From: UBA3946 sp002385755
GTDB lineage: Bacteria > Bacillota_I > Bacilli_A > ML615J-28 > CAG-698
Direction: 5' to 3'
Length of the DNA stretch: 64,000 bases
Assembly: GCA_050953085.1 (NCBI GenBank)
Contig: JBMNLX010000005.1
Span: 62,001-126,000, forward strand
The notes beneath the pieces were generated by a model that worked only from the letters and a program-made list of their open reading frames with translations, ran no database searches and was not told the DNA's origin. A program made the position numbers and the translations under genes. How positions within the stretch are numbered: the stretch's first letter is position 1; each line of letters opens with the position of its first letter. Shown here in pieces: positions 53,101-60,210 of this stretch.

Positions 53101-53583
53101 ATAGTTGGGAATAATCGTTGCTAAAAAGAACAAGTTTTCATAGCTCTTCAATACTAAAAATATAATCATGATAGTAAGGTAGAGCATATTAAAAAAAGTG
53201 AAGGTGTTTGATAAAATAATCTTAAGAATCGATTTCCCTTGCCGATCGGTAACGCGGTTAACAAGGTTGTCATCAATTCTTTCCGCTACTACCTCCGACG
53301 ACAGGCCTTCCAAAATCGGCGTGTCGTAATATCTTTTTATTGTTTTTGTTTTGATTTCTTTTTCTAACGTTGGGGAATCAGCGGCGTCATCAACGGTGGT
53401 TTCATCCTTTTCTTCTTCGATAAGATTGATTGTTTCCTTTTGGGCCAAAACATCAATTACGGAAACTTTCTTTTTCGAATCGGTTTTATTGATGTTCTTT
53501 TTGGCTTTGGTGGTTTTTTTGCCGCTATTATCTATTTCGTTGACCAACAAATCCGAACCAGTATTATCGGTTTTGTTATCCAT
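50167..53583 (-). CDS. Cation P-type ATPase (CtpE-like) with eight-repeat extracellular loop
   Basis: A 1138-residue P-type ATPase. It has a ~90-residue polar cytoplasmic extension, TM1-2, actuator LLTGESDA, TM3-4 with PAGL where PEGL is common, the phosphorylation site CLDKTGTITDG, the hinge MTGDGVNDILALKEAD and TM5-10. It resembles CtpE, a calcium-linked group. Between TM9 and TM10 (expected outside the cell) about 240 residues are inserted with eight W-x-[LI]-N-G-x-x-T units (first and last Trp at residues 866 and 1089). Their spacing alternates 38, 26, 38, 25, 33, 27, 36. Unit six has Phe and NDIET. The ATG at 53583 follows GCGGTG. Ion specificity is inferred; the repeat's role is unknown. 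Confidence 0.88.
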   Translation of the reverse strand: MDNKTDNTGSDLLVNEIDNSGKKTTKAKKNINKTDSKKKVSVIDVLAQKETINLIEEEKDETTVDDAADSPTLEKEIKTKTIKRYYDTPILEGLSSEVVAERIDDNLVNRVTDRQGKSILKIILSNTFTFFNMLYLTIMIIFLVLKSYENLFFLATIIPNYLIGLYQEIKAKLLVDKLSLMSAPTTTVIRDGDKVEIPVDEVVLDDIVFYTPGKQICADSVILEGTIEVNESLLTGESDAIVKSVGDELFSGSFIISGAAVARIDKVGKDNYIEKLAKDARVYQKPKSQLLRSLNIIIKFVSIIILPLAVLTYITTTNGMPKDFLSILSRDGLIRAGSSVLAMIPAGLFLLTSVSLFYGVIRLGKRKTLVQELYCIEMLARANVLCLDKTGTITDGSMRVFDCIELKNYTDYTIREIVGSMMNAFQDTNPTSEALIRFFDKNNVLEPTRVIPFSSKRKFSGVVFGEQGTFYLGAPEFVLNQYYDSVKERVERFASEGGRVLVLGHVTAQVKGDDIPRNARPLALIVLHDHIREDAADTIDFFKQNNVDIKIISGDNPVTVSQIAMRVGVEGAERYVSLAGMTDDEVREIVFDYTVFGRVSPQQKRVIVQTLKEHDKTVAMTGDGVNDILALKEADCSIAMASGSDAVRYASHLVLVNSTFSSMPEVVIEGRRVINNIQKTSTLFLVKTMFAILLTIMYIILGMQKGPISITYPFTAKHLYMIEWFVLGFPSMYLALQRNRQIVKGKFLSNVIKSTLPGALTIVILHLILSFLRITPGFESLQHNNAVYTTIATVVTTAVMLFVLFQVSHPFNWVRKVIFAAMVICCFLMGFNLLPVKFARLDLSYYRNIDELSKDIILEVNEHNNWSLNGKATTIRAIEMPIVENLSNGTYLTPNITLNGDYYWCLNGVKTSINAFEENRLVLDVVNKYWHINGQKTNVKAFRVPGITYTAAAEGYRRPEITIIDNHWVIDGHPTIIHSSVDELVFNVSGGFWWLNGRETTAKAVKLPANPDEYEIPVVAIKDGKFTINDIETDIPAGLGDQIELTIDPSGYWAINGERTSLKARKITDGDVATDYVEPTLSISRGGYWQLNGVTTAVKAEGALMIKEILVTLLLIHFVIPLMLLISNSFKKLRIAPE
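50283..51010 (-). repeat. Eight W-x-[LI]-N-G-x-x-T coding repeats in the ATPase gene
   Basis: Units in order: NNWSLNGKAT, YYWCLNGVKT, KYWHINGQKT, NHWVIDGHPT, GFWWLNGRET, GKFTINDIET, GYWAINGERT, GYWQLNGVTT. The Thr is invariant. Alternating long and short spacers define four dyads of about 62 residues. Codons differ between units, so the repeat is not a recent expansion. Confidence 0.85.
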
Positions 53584-53683
53584 ATTTTTCACCGCATTCC
53601 ACATTTTTTATTATACAGTATAATTTTAACATATCCGGAGGTTTTCTTCAAGGACAATTATATATTCGTTTCTCGGGTCGACA

Positions 53684-54712
53684 CTACCAATACAACGCCC
53701 GCATATTAAATCGCTCATCCACTTCCGCCGCGCATTGTTTCCGCACGAATTTCACTTCGCCGTTATCAATATAGGCGAGAAAATGCCGACAATACAAATA
53801 ATTTTCATGCTTAACGGTATTCATCGGGTCAAAACCGTAAATCTTGTATTCGCCTTCAAGCCGACAAGGATGATTATTTAAAAAGTTGTTTAGTAAATTT
53901 TCATTGCGGTTACGATAATTCCTTATTAAGGCGTCGATTTCGGCGCTATTTTCAATATCTATTTCCACAGCGGTTATTTCCCGCGCCAACAACTCGAAAA
54001 CCGTTTTTTCCGTTTCGCCAATATGGTGGAAAAACGGAATATTATTCTCGTTGCAAATAAGCAAAAGCAGCGCGCCGGTATGATAGCAAATCTTTCTGAT
54101 TGGGATTAAATTACCTATATCTACTAGTTCGGATTTAATGACGTCGACCGCCTTTAAATATTTATCACTATTTAGTTGTTTTAACGCCATTAACTCCACA
54201 TAATTGGCGATTCCTTCGATTGACTCGATTTTTGTCTCGTATTCAAATTCCCCGGCGAAATGCTTTCGCCTGTATTCTCTTAAGGCAAGAAATCTCTCAA
54301 ACTTTTTCGCCGTGAAATTATCATGAAGCGCTTTTAGCCATTCATTTTCCTTGTATTTGATATTCAGGTTATCGAGCGCGTAATTATAATTTAATCCCGC
54401 TATCTCATCGGCCCATCTTTTTTCTTTGTTTAAGTTTTGAAAGGCGTGAAACATTTCATGAATTATTTTCGCCGCGAAGATGTCGAGATTATCAACTGGA
54501 CTCCGGCCCGCGTCCCAAATCGCGATGTGTTCGCCATTATAAATAATCGCGGTGTTTCCGATGAAGCGCTCGTCCTTGGCGAAAACATTCTCGCCGAAGT
54601 ATACATTTTTCTCATCATAAAGCGCGAATTTAAAAGGTTTAAAACCGGGCCATAAGCGATGAAAATCAACGCCGCTAATTTTTTCGCGTAAAGCATTATA
54701 TAATTGCATCAT
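53684..54712 (-). CDS. Cytoplasmic HExxH putative metallopeptidase of unknown family
   Basis: A 342-residue protein without a signal peptide. HEMFHAFQ at residues 85-91 is a zincin HExxH motif, and a downstream helix ESIEGIANYVELMA (about 163-176) supplies a Glu that could be the third zinc ligand, as in gluzincins. The rest is helical with no repeat. I do not recognise the family. The ribosome-binding site is weak and the ATG at 54712 or the next codon may be used. It is monocistronic between the ATPase and the toxin-antitoxin pair; a function in peptide hydrolysis is inference only. Confidence 0.65.
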   Translation of the reverse strand: MMQLYNALREKISGVDFHRLWPGFKPFKFALYDEKNVYFGENVFAKDERFIGNTAIIYNGEHIAIWDAGRSPVDNLDIFAAKIIHEMFHAFQNLNKEKRWADEIAGLNYNYALDNLNIKYKENEWLKALHDNFTAKKFERFLALREYRRKHFAGEFEYETKIESIEGIANYVELMALKQLNSDKYLKAVDVIKSELVDIGNLIPIRKICYHTGALLLLICNENNIPFFHHIGETEKTVFELLAREITAVEIDIENSAEIDALIRNYRNRNENLLNNFLNNHPCRLEGEYKIYGFDPMNTVKHENYLYCRHFLAYIDNGEVKFVRKQCAAEVDERFNMRALYW

Positions 54713-54894
54713 GTTCAGACTCCGTCCTTAACCGAGGAAATTGCACCTTTTAAAATATTACCAAAACTTATTTTTTATAATTATAACAAATATATCCTTG
54801 TGTGCAAAGGAAATTGTGTTTATTTAAAAGCAATCATAATTTTCTTATTGTAATAGATCCGCATACGGATTCAGCTCGTTGACAAACCCATATG

Positions 54895-54930
54895 AAAAAC
54901 TCCTTTTTTTCAGCAGTATGAAAAAAGGAG
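54895..54930 (-). terminator. Terminator of the Panacea antitoxin gene
   Basis: Arms CTCCTTTTTT and AAAAAAGGAG (54900-54909 and 54921-54930) with TTTTT following on the minus strand. Confidence 0.7.
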
Positions 54931-54974
54931 CCCATTAACAATCTGGAGCCGCATACAAATTATAATTTTCGGTA

Positions 54975-55973
54975 TTAATAATACGAAAAAAGATAATTTG
55001 AATATTTTTCTATGTCTGCGGGTATAAGCATTTGAAACTTTTCCTTTACCGCCGTAAAATATTCCTTAATCAGCTCTTTTGTAATTATGCGGTTGGAGTT
55101 GTCATATACCGTCAACCCTCTTCTGGTTTGTAACCATGGCTGTTCGGAATGAACAAACATTTCTAATGTTTTTCCGCTGTAACAACAAAAGTTTTTAATA
55201 ACGCTATCCATTATTGCTTTTTCAGCAGATGTAAAAATAGATTCATCAAAGGTTTTTACACTTTTTATTGGATCAAATCGATATTCTTTATATTCATGGT
55301 ACACCTTCCTATAAATCGGTCCGTGTACCCACGCCTCACAGTCTTCTTCAAAAAGAAACTCTCCTTCAAAAGCGCAGTAAAAGCCCTGGATATAATATAA
55401 GGTTTTTTGCAAAGCCAGCGGCGTAATATCTTCGCATTTATAAAGGATATATTGAACAACGTCATCTAGCTTTGATTCTGGCTTTTCCTTATCAAACAAC
55501 AATGCCCGTACCTTTTTCATGCTTTTATCATAAGCGTGTAAAGATTTCAAATTATGTTTATTTTTTTCTAATAATTCTTTATAATATTCAGGACGCTCAT
55601 GAATTTTTAAAAGAATATCTGAATACTGTTTCGTAGGCATATCACCTTCACAATAACGCGAAAAAGTCATTTCTCCCCATCCCAACAACAATGACAAGGG
55701 ACGCTTGCCGATGTTGTATTTTTGGGGGATTTCCAAAATTTTCTCTAAGGAAATTATGCCGTGTTTTAAACGATAAGCATCATACAATGATTTTAAATTT
55801 TCATCTTCTATTTCCGCCACATAAACTTCGTTTCCGCACTCTTCGCATATAGCCTTTTTCCCCTCATACTCGTAGTTTTCATCTCTCAATTTTCCCGAAA
55901 GCGGCATCGTTTCAACAACAAATCCAACATCGCGTCTACATTCTTCACAAAATGTTTTGTTTCCGTTCACCAT
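54975..55973 (-). CDS. Antitoxin with MqsA-type zinc finger, HTH and Panacea (DUF4065) domain
   Basis: A 332-residue protein in three parts. Residues 9-46 form an MqsA/YgiT-like zinc finger (CEEC and CEEC). Residues ~70-125 hold an Xre-type helix-turn-helix (RPLSLLLGWGEMTFSRYCEG). Residues ~165-290 are a Panacea/DUF4065 domain with DITPLALQKTLYYIQG, GEFLFEEDCEAWVHGPIYRKVY and SGKTLEMFVHSEQPW. Panacea domains neutralise many unrelated toxins. It lies 42 bases after the putative toxin gene, in the MqsR-MqsA order, and probably autorepresses the shared promoter. Base composition is AT-rich relative to neighbours, suggesting transfer. GGAGG precedes the ATG. Confidence 0.85.
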   Translation of the reverse strand: MVNGNKTFCEECRRDVGFVVETMPLSGKLRDENYEYEGKKAICEECGNEVYVAEIEDENLKSLYDAYRLKHGIISLEKILEIPQKYNIGKRPLSLLLGWGEMTFSRYCEGDMPTKQYSDILLKIHERPEYYKELLEKNKHNLKSLHAYDKSMKKVRALLFDKEKPESKLDDVVQYILYKCEDITPLALQKTLYYIQGFYCAFEGEFLFEEDCEAWVHGPIYRKVYHEYKEYRFDPIKSVKTFDESIFTSAEKAIMDSVIKNFCCYSGKTLEMFVHSEQPWLQTRRGLTVYDNSNRIITKELIKEYFTAVKEKFQMLIPADIEKYSNYLFSYY

Positions 55974-56015
55974 TATAACCTCCCTATACTTTATTCTCTC
56001 ATATTCTTACATGCA

Positions 56016-56429
56016 TTATCTAAACATATAATTAATCGGCTTGTTTCGCTTATGAAAAGAAACTACAATAACCCTATTGCCATTGTCACTTTCTATGAGG
56101 TTGAATTTAATATAAATGTCGACAAGTTCTTCTGTTATATCGTCAAAATTATATAGTTTAACCCGAGGACAAAAAACATATAAAAGTTCGTGTTCAAATC
56201 CTTTTTTTATGTTTTGAAGCGTGTGACAAAAATCTTCAGTCCGAAGTCCAAGTAATATTTCTTTTTGTTTTTTTGCATTTAAATTATATGCATTTATAAA
56301 ATCGATATTTTCTTGCCTATTTTCATTTTTTGAAATTATGAATCGATTTTCATTTACGCATTTTTTTATGCAATCTAAGATCTTATTTATTTGATCCCAC
56401 GTATAGCTTATATTATGGCGCTGATTCAT
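56016..56429 (-). CDS. Putative toxin of the Panacea module (MqsR/RelE-like)
   Basis: A 137-residue protein upstream of and co-transcribed with the Panacea antitoxin. The C-terminal part reads LVDIYIKFNLIE...VIVVSFHKRNKP, reminiscent of the last strands of MqsR-type mRNA interferases (IYIK ... VSFH). The N-terminal helices (YTWDQINKILDCIKK) are not diagnostic. An HTH is absent. The ATG at 56429 lies behind GGGTGAT; earlier ATGs at 56441-56444 are possible. Low GC. The toxin role rests on the genetic context and weak motif resemblance. Confidence 0.6.
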   Translation of the reverse strand: MNQRHNISYTWDQINKILDCIKKCVNENRFIISKNENRQENIDFINAYNLNAKKQKEILLGLRTEDFCHTLQNIKKGFEHELLYVFCPRVKLYNFDDITEELVDIYIKFNLIESDNGNRVIVVSFHKRNKPINYMFR

Positions 56430-56442
56430 TATATCACCCATC

Positions 56443-56457
56443 ATGATACAATGATAC
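56443..56457. promoter_or_regulatory. Direct repeat, candidate operator of the toxin-antitoxin module
   Basis: ATGATAC-A-ATGATAC, two seven-base repeats overlapping the -10 and the start of transcription; well placed for binding by the HTH of the antitoxin. Confidence 0.45.
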
Positions 56458-56479
56458 TATATTATATGCTTATTGTCAA
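56451..56479 (-). promoter_or_regulatory. SigA promoter of the toxin-antitoxin module
   Basis: On the minus strand TTGACA (56474-56479), 17-base spacer, TATCAT (56451-56456). Confidence 0.7.
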
Positions 56480-56517
56480 GATATTATGCATCATTTAATT
56501 CTTTTTCAAAATAAAAA

Positions 56518-56551
56518 AACCCGTTTTGATGACATTCCATCCAAACGGATT
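56518..56551 (-). terminator. Terminator of the patatin gene
   Basis: Minus strand AATCCGTTTGGATG, six-base loop, CATCAAAACGGGTT, then T-run. Confidence 0.8.
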
Positions 56552-57388
56552 TTATTGAAAATTCACCATTTTCTCATAGAAGTATTTTTTGATGCTGTTA
56601 TAACCGGAGGATATCAACCTTTCTTTATTAGCCAAACCCTTCCGATAGTCAACGGCGCCTATTTTAAACGTGTCAATATTAATAATTTCGTAATTGCCGT
56701 AATCTATTTCCTTATCTAATTTAAAAACCCAGCGCCGATACATTTTAACCGTCCTGTAGCGGTCGACAAACTTTTCATTAACCCGGAATCCCAAAGTCAA
56801 TAAATCGCTCCCGGCGAACAAGTCGATGGGGAAGTTACTGACTATGCCGCCGTCTAGAAATCGATACTTATCAATCGGGTAATACCGGTAAAAGATCGGG
56901 ATGCTTGCCGACATCGCCGCCGCTTTGGAAATCAAAAACGTGTCGGGATTAATATTGAAATATTTCAAGTCATCGGGAATTATCACCTTTTTTTTCGTAA
57001 CCCATTCGGTGGCGATCATTTTTAATAAATAATCCTCGCCGTGTTTTACATCCAAAAACGTCGTTTTGTTTTTCGCTTCCGCGAGCGTCTGCATATAATT
57101 CTCAAAATCCTGAAGCGAATATATTCCGATTCCTTTGACCGAATCGATAATTCCCCGCATCCGGCCGCTCTTACCAAAATATTTAAGCATGGAAAAATCA
57201 AAGTTCTCGATAAGGGCCGAAAGTTCGGCGGCGCTGTATCCGACGGCTATGAGCGAGGCGAGAATCGCGCCGACGCTTGTGCCGCCGACTTGAAATATTT
57301 GAATTCCCCTTTCTTCCAAAAATTTTAAGACGCCTATATAGGCGATTCCCTTTATCCCGCCGCCCTCAAAAACAACGTTAATTTTCAT
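56552..57388 (-). CDS. Patatin-like phospholipase
   Basis: A 278-residue patatin-family acyl hydrolase: oxyanion loop FEGGGIKGIAYIG, nucleophile elbow GGTSVGAI (Ser), and the dyad Asp in RFLDGGIVSNFP. All three catalytic features are intact. No signal peptide, so it likely acts on membrane lipids from the cytoplasm. GGGAG precedes the ATG. Single-gene unit with its own terminator; physiological substrate unknown. Confidence 0.9.
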   Translation of the reverse strand: MKINVVFEGGGIKGIAYIGVLKFLEERGIQIFQVGGTSVGAILASLIAVGYSAAELSALIENFDFSMLKYFGKSGRMRGIIDSVKGIGIYSLQDFENYMQTLAEAKNKTTFLDVKHGEDYLLKMIATEWVTKKKVIIPDDLKYFNINPDTFLISKAAAMSASIPIFYRYYPIDKYRFLDGGIVSNFPIDLFAGSDLLTLGFRVNEKFVDRYRTVKMYRRWVFKLDKEIDYGNYEIINIDTFKIGAVDYRKGLANKERLISSGYNSIKKYFYEKMVNFQ

Positions 57389-57452
57389 TCGATAACACTC
57401 CCTGCGCCTATATTATATGAAGCAATAAGGAAAAACTGCAAGAATTTTATTC

Positions 57453-58004
57453 TTACAGTTCGCCGTTACAATTTTTTTCCACTTTGACGCGCGCTTCTTT
57501 GCCTAACAAATATTCAACGATTTCATAAGCGAATTGCGCGGTATAACCCATGGCGCGGGCGGTGATGAATTTACCGCTCCTGATTACGCCTTTTTTACGC
57601 TTATATTTTCCTTCCTTAATATCAACTTCACATCCCGGAAAGCAAGTAAAAACTTGATCCTTGAAATAACCCCGTCTTCCGAGAAGCAAGGGCGCCGCGC
57701 AAATCGCCGCGACCATTTTCCCGGCCAACACGAATTTGTCGATCAAACTTAATACTTTTTTGCTGTGCTCGAGAATGTCTTTTACCGCTCTTCCTCCCGG
57801 AAGCACCAAAAAATCATAATGCTGATCGTTAACGTCTTTCAGCGTGGTTTCCGCTTTCACATACAATCCCGATTGCGATTTCACGTGAACGTCATCTCCC
57901 GCGGAAGCTACGGTCAACGATAATTTTGCCCTGCGCAAAATATCAATCGTCATTATCGCTTCCGTATCTTCAAAGCCGTTGGCGAGAATAATCAAGCCTT
58001 TCAT
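57453..58004 (-). CDS. DJ-1/PfpI family protein
   Basis: A 183-residue class I glutamine amidotransferase-like protein: LIILANGFEDTEAIMTIDIL with the acidic residue near the Cys, VLPGGRAVKDI, and the nucleophile Cys in VAAICAAPLLLG. Family members are proposed deglycases, chaperones or stress proteins (YajL, ThiJ); the precise activity cannot be chosen. I set the start at ATG 58004 behind AGGAGG. Coding overlaps the end of the preceding NTPase gene. Confidence 0.88.
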   Translation of the reverse strand: MKGLIILANGFEDTEAIMTIDILRRAKLSLTVASAGDDVHVKSQSGLYVKAETTLKDVNDQHYDFLVLPGGRAVKDILEHSKKVLSLIDKFVLAGKMVAAICAAPLLLGRRGYFKDQVFTCFPGCEVDIKEGKYKRKKGVIRSGKFITARAMGYTAQFAYEIVEYLLGKEARVKVEKNCNGEL

Positions 58005-58506
58005 TTTCACTCCTCCTTTTTGTATATTGTCCGTATAATAGTTTCACGATATGCGTGAATATATCTTTGCGCGTCACCATTGAAGCCGTGAAATGGCCGA
58101 CGGCGCCTTCTTTTTGATTGATATCGCTGGTGCGAAGATAAGCGTTCATAATTTCCGAGAGTTCTTTTTCCCCGCCGGCAAGCCCGTCCTTGATAAATTC
58201 CGGCAACGGGATCCGCGTCCCGCCGGCGTAATATGCTTCTCCTTCCTCGTCGATCAAAACGCCCCAATTCACGAGAAATAATTTGTCTCCGTGAGTTTGA
58301 ACGCCCGCTTCCAGTCCGATGCGCAATCCGTCGCCCGGCAACATCCGCGCGCGATTGTAAGCTCCTTTAATTGTCTCCTCGTCTGATAGCGGTTGATTCC
58401 CGACACCGCTTCCGACGGAAAGGCCGATAACTTCATAATCTTTCATGACCTCCCGCGTCGCCGCGAGTTTCACTTTATTCAAAGAACCTAGATAACACTT
58501 AAGCAT
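57970..58506 (-). CDS. Inosine/xanthosine triphosphatase (YjjX/DUF84 family)
   Basis: A 178-residue house-cleaning NTPase: CYLGSLNKVKLAATREVM, VGSGVGNQPLSDEETIKGAYNRA, RIGLEAGVQTHGDKLFLVNW and GHFTASMVTRKD. The fold hydrolyses non-canonical purine nucleotides such as XTP/ITP to prevent misincorporation. It overlaps the preceding M42 gene by eight bases and the DJ-1 gene by 35, so the three are one operon. Confidence 0.85.
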   Translation of the reverse strand: MLKCYLGSLNKVKLAATREVMKDYEVIGLSVGSGVGNQPLSDEETIKGAYNRARMLPGDGLRIGLEAGVQTHGDKLFLVNWGVLIDEEGEAYYAGGTRIPLPEFIKDGLAGGEKELSEIMNAYLRTSDINQKEGAVGHFTASMVTRKDIFTHIVKLLYGQYTKRRSENERLDYSRQRL

Positions 58507-59578
58507 TCCTCAGTTCCTCTAGCCTTTGCCGGTCAAAATCCTTGATAACGGCTAAGAGCATCGCTTTTACCGCTTCCACGTCGTCAATATGAATCATCGA
58601 TGCCGAGGAGTGGATATAACGCCCGGGAAGACCGACGGTAACCGAGAAAGCCCCGCCGCCGGCATACTGCGCGGCGCCGGCGTCCGTTCCTCCCATCGAA
58701 AGAAACTGTTGGTACGGGATATTGTTCGCAGCGGCGAGATTTTCAAAATAACGTTTCACGACCGGGTTCATGATGTTTACCGGGTCATAAAAACGGACCA
58801 GAAACCCGCCGCCCAATTTGCCGTAAGCCCGCGGGTGGTTTTTGTCTAAAAAATCACCGACCGGGGAAACGTCAATGGCGATAAATAAATCCGGTTTTAC
58901 CATCTGAGAAGAAGCGTACGCGCCGCGAAGCCCGACTTCCTCTTGGACGGTGGCGCCGGCGATAACCGTGTTGGGGTGATCAATATCTTTTAACTCCCTA
59001 AGAATCTCAAGCGCCATCCCGCAACCAAAGCGATTGTCCCAAGCTTTGGAGACAATCTTTTTGCCGTCCTCGGTAATGTAATATTGGTTCTCAAACGTGA
59101 TCATCTGCCCGATCTCGATTCCCATTTCGTAAGCGTGCTCGCGCGAATCGGCGCCGACGTCAAGAAGCAAGTTATCGAAGGAGGGGGCGGGCGGTTTGTC
59201 CGCGCCGCGGCTGATGTGCGGCGGGACGGCGCCGATAACGCCTCGCACCTTCTTATTTTTCCCTACGGTAACCAAAACGTTTTGCGAGATCATAATCTCG
59301 GGGTTTACGCCACCGACGGGAATCATTTTAATAAATCCCTTTTCCGTTATTCCCGCGACCATGGCCCCGACTTCATCCATATGCCCGGCAATCATAATGA
59401 CGGGGCTTTCTTTCCCGGTCACGACGCCGAAAATGCTTCCCAACTTGTCACGGATAATATTGCCCGTGACTTTTTCAATTTCTTGGCGCATATAGTTCCT
59501 GACATTTCCTTCAAACCCGGAGATGCCATCCAAATTAACCAAGTCTTCGTATATTTTCATTCTTTTTTTGATGTCCAT
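58499..59578 (-). CDS. M42 family aminopeptidase (glutamyl aminopeptidase-like)
   Basis: A 359-residue co-catalytic metallopeptidase of the M42 (PepA/YsdC/FrvX) family: AGHMDEVGAMV, SKAWDNRFGCGM (bridging Asp), ATVQEEVGLRGAY (base Glu and ligand), AIDVSPVGD and a late IHSSASMIHIDD. The metal ligands look complete. These enzymes form large tetrahedral assemblies that trim peptides. AAGGTG precedes the ATG. Upstream trmB overlaps its start by 22 bases. Confidence 0.92.
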   Translation of the reverse strand: MDIKKRMKIYEDLVNLDGISGFEGNVRNYMRQEIEKVTGNIIRDKLGSIFGVVTGKESPVIMIAGHMDEVGAMVAGITEKGFIKMIPVGGVNPEIMISQNVLVTVGKNKKVRGVIGAVPPHISRGADKPPAPSFDNLLLDVGADSREHAYEMGIEIGQMITFENQYYITEDGKKIVSKAWDNRFGCGMALEILRELKDIDHPNTVIAGATVQEEVGLRGAYASSQMVKPDLFIAIDVSPVGDFLDKNHPRAYGKLGGGFLVRFYDPVNIMNPVVKRYFENLAAANNIPYQQFLSMGGTDAGAAQYAGGGAFSVTVGLPGRYIHSSASMIHIDDVEAVKAMLLAVIKDFDRQRLEELRNA

Positions 59579-60210
59579 TTTTTCACCTTAAGATAGTAAA
59601 TTTTCTTCCTGTTCTGAATAAATTTCTCCTCGTACTCGGTCGTTACGATGTCTTCCCTGCCGCTCGCGTGCAAATCAAAACTTATCTCGAGAAAGCGAAA
59701 ACGATGGTTGTTAAATTGAGTCAAACTGTATTCGAAGAATCCGGGATTGTCGGTTTTAAACTCAATTACTCCGTCTTCGGATAATATGTGCTTATACATT
59801 TCCATAAAATAATCGCTTGTCAAACGGCGCTTCTCGTGCCGGTTTTTCGGCCAGGGATCGCTGAAGTTTAAATATATTTTTGCGATCTCGCCGGCAGAGA
59901 ACATTTGTTTAAGCTCCTGCGCCGGGCAATTGATTATTTTTATGTTCGGCGGATTTGTCTCGGCAATCTTTCTCGCCGCTTTCAACGCGATGGTTTCGGA
60001 AACCTCGCAACCGACAAAATTAACGTCTATGTTTCTCTTCGCCTGTTCAATAATAAACTTTCCTTTCCCCATCCCGATCTCCAGATGCAATGGACGTGGC
60101 TCGGGAAAGCGGTAAGCCCAGCGTCCTTTGTTTTCTTCCGGGTTAAACACGACATATTGCGGATACTCTTTTAGCTTTAAATCGGCATCTTTAATTTTTC
60201 TAAGTCTCAT
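59557..60210 (-). CDS. trmB: tRNA (guanine-N7-)-methyltransferase
   Basis: TrmB methylates G46 of the tRNA variable loop. The 217-residue protein has the SAM motif HLEIGMGKGKFIIEQAK, CEVSETIALKAARKI, IYLNFSDPWPKNRHEKRRL (the family's DPWPKxRHxKRRL signature) and FKTDNPGFFEYSL. It overlaps pepV by four bases and the following M42 gene by 22. Confidence 0.96.
   Translation of the reverse strand: MRLRKIKDADLKLKEYPQYVVFNPEENKGRWAYRFPEPRPLHLEIGMGKGKFIIEQAKRNIDVNFVGCEVSETIALKAARKIAETNPPNIKIINCPAQELKQMFSAGEIAKIYLNFSDPWPKNRHEKRRLTSDYFMEMYKHILSEDGVIEFKTDNPGFFEYSLTQFNNHRFRFLEISFDLHASGREDIVTTEYEEKFIQNRKKIYYLKVKKWTSKKE

Noticed and set aside
54857..54960. Repeated CCGCATAC and a small ATCCG/CGGAT palindrome in the gap downstream of the antitoxin gene
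   Set aside because: Two eight-base copies in 100 bases are too short to support an attachment site or mobile-element end.
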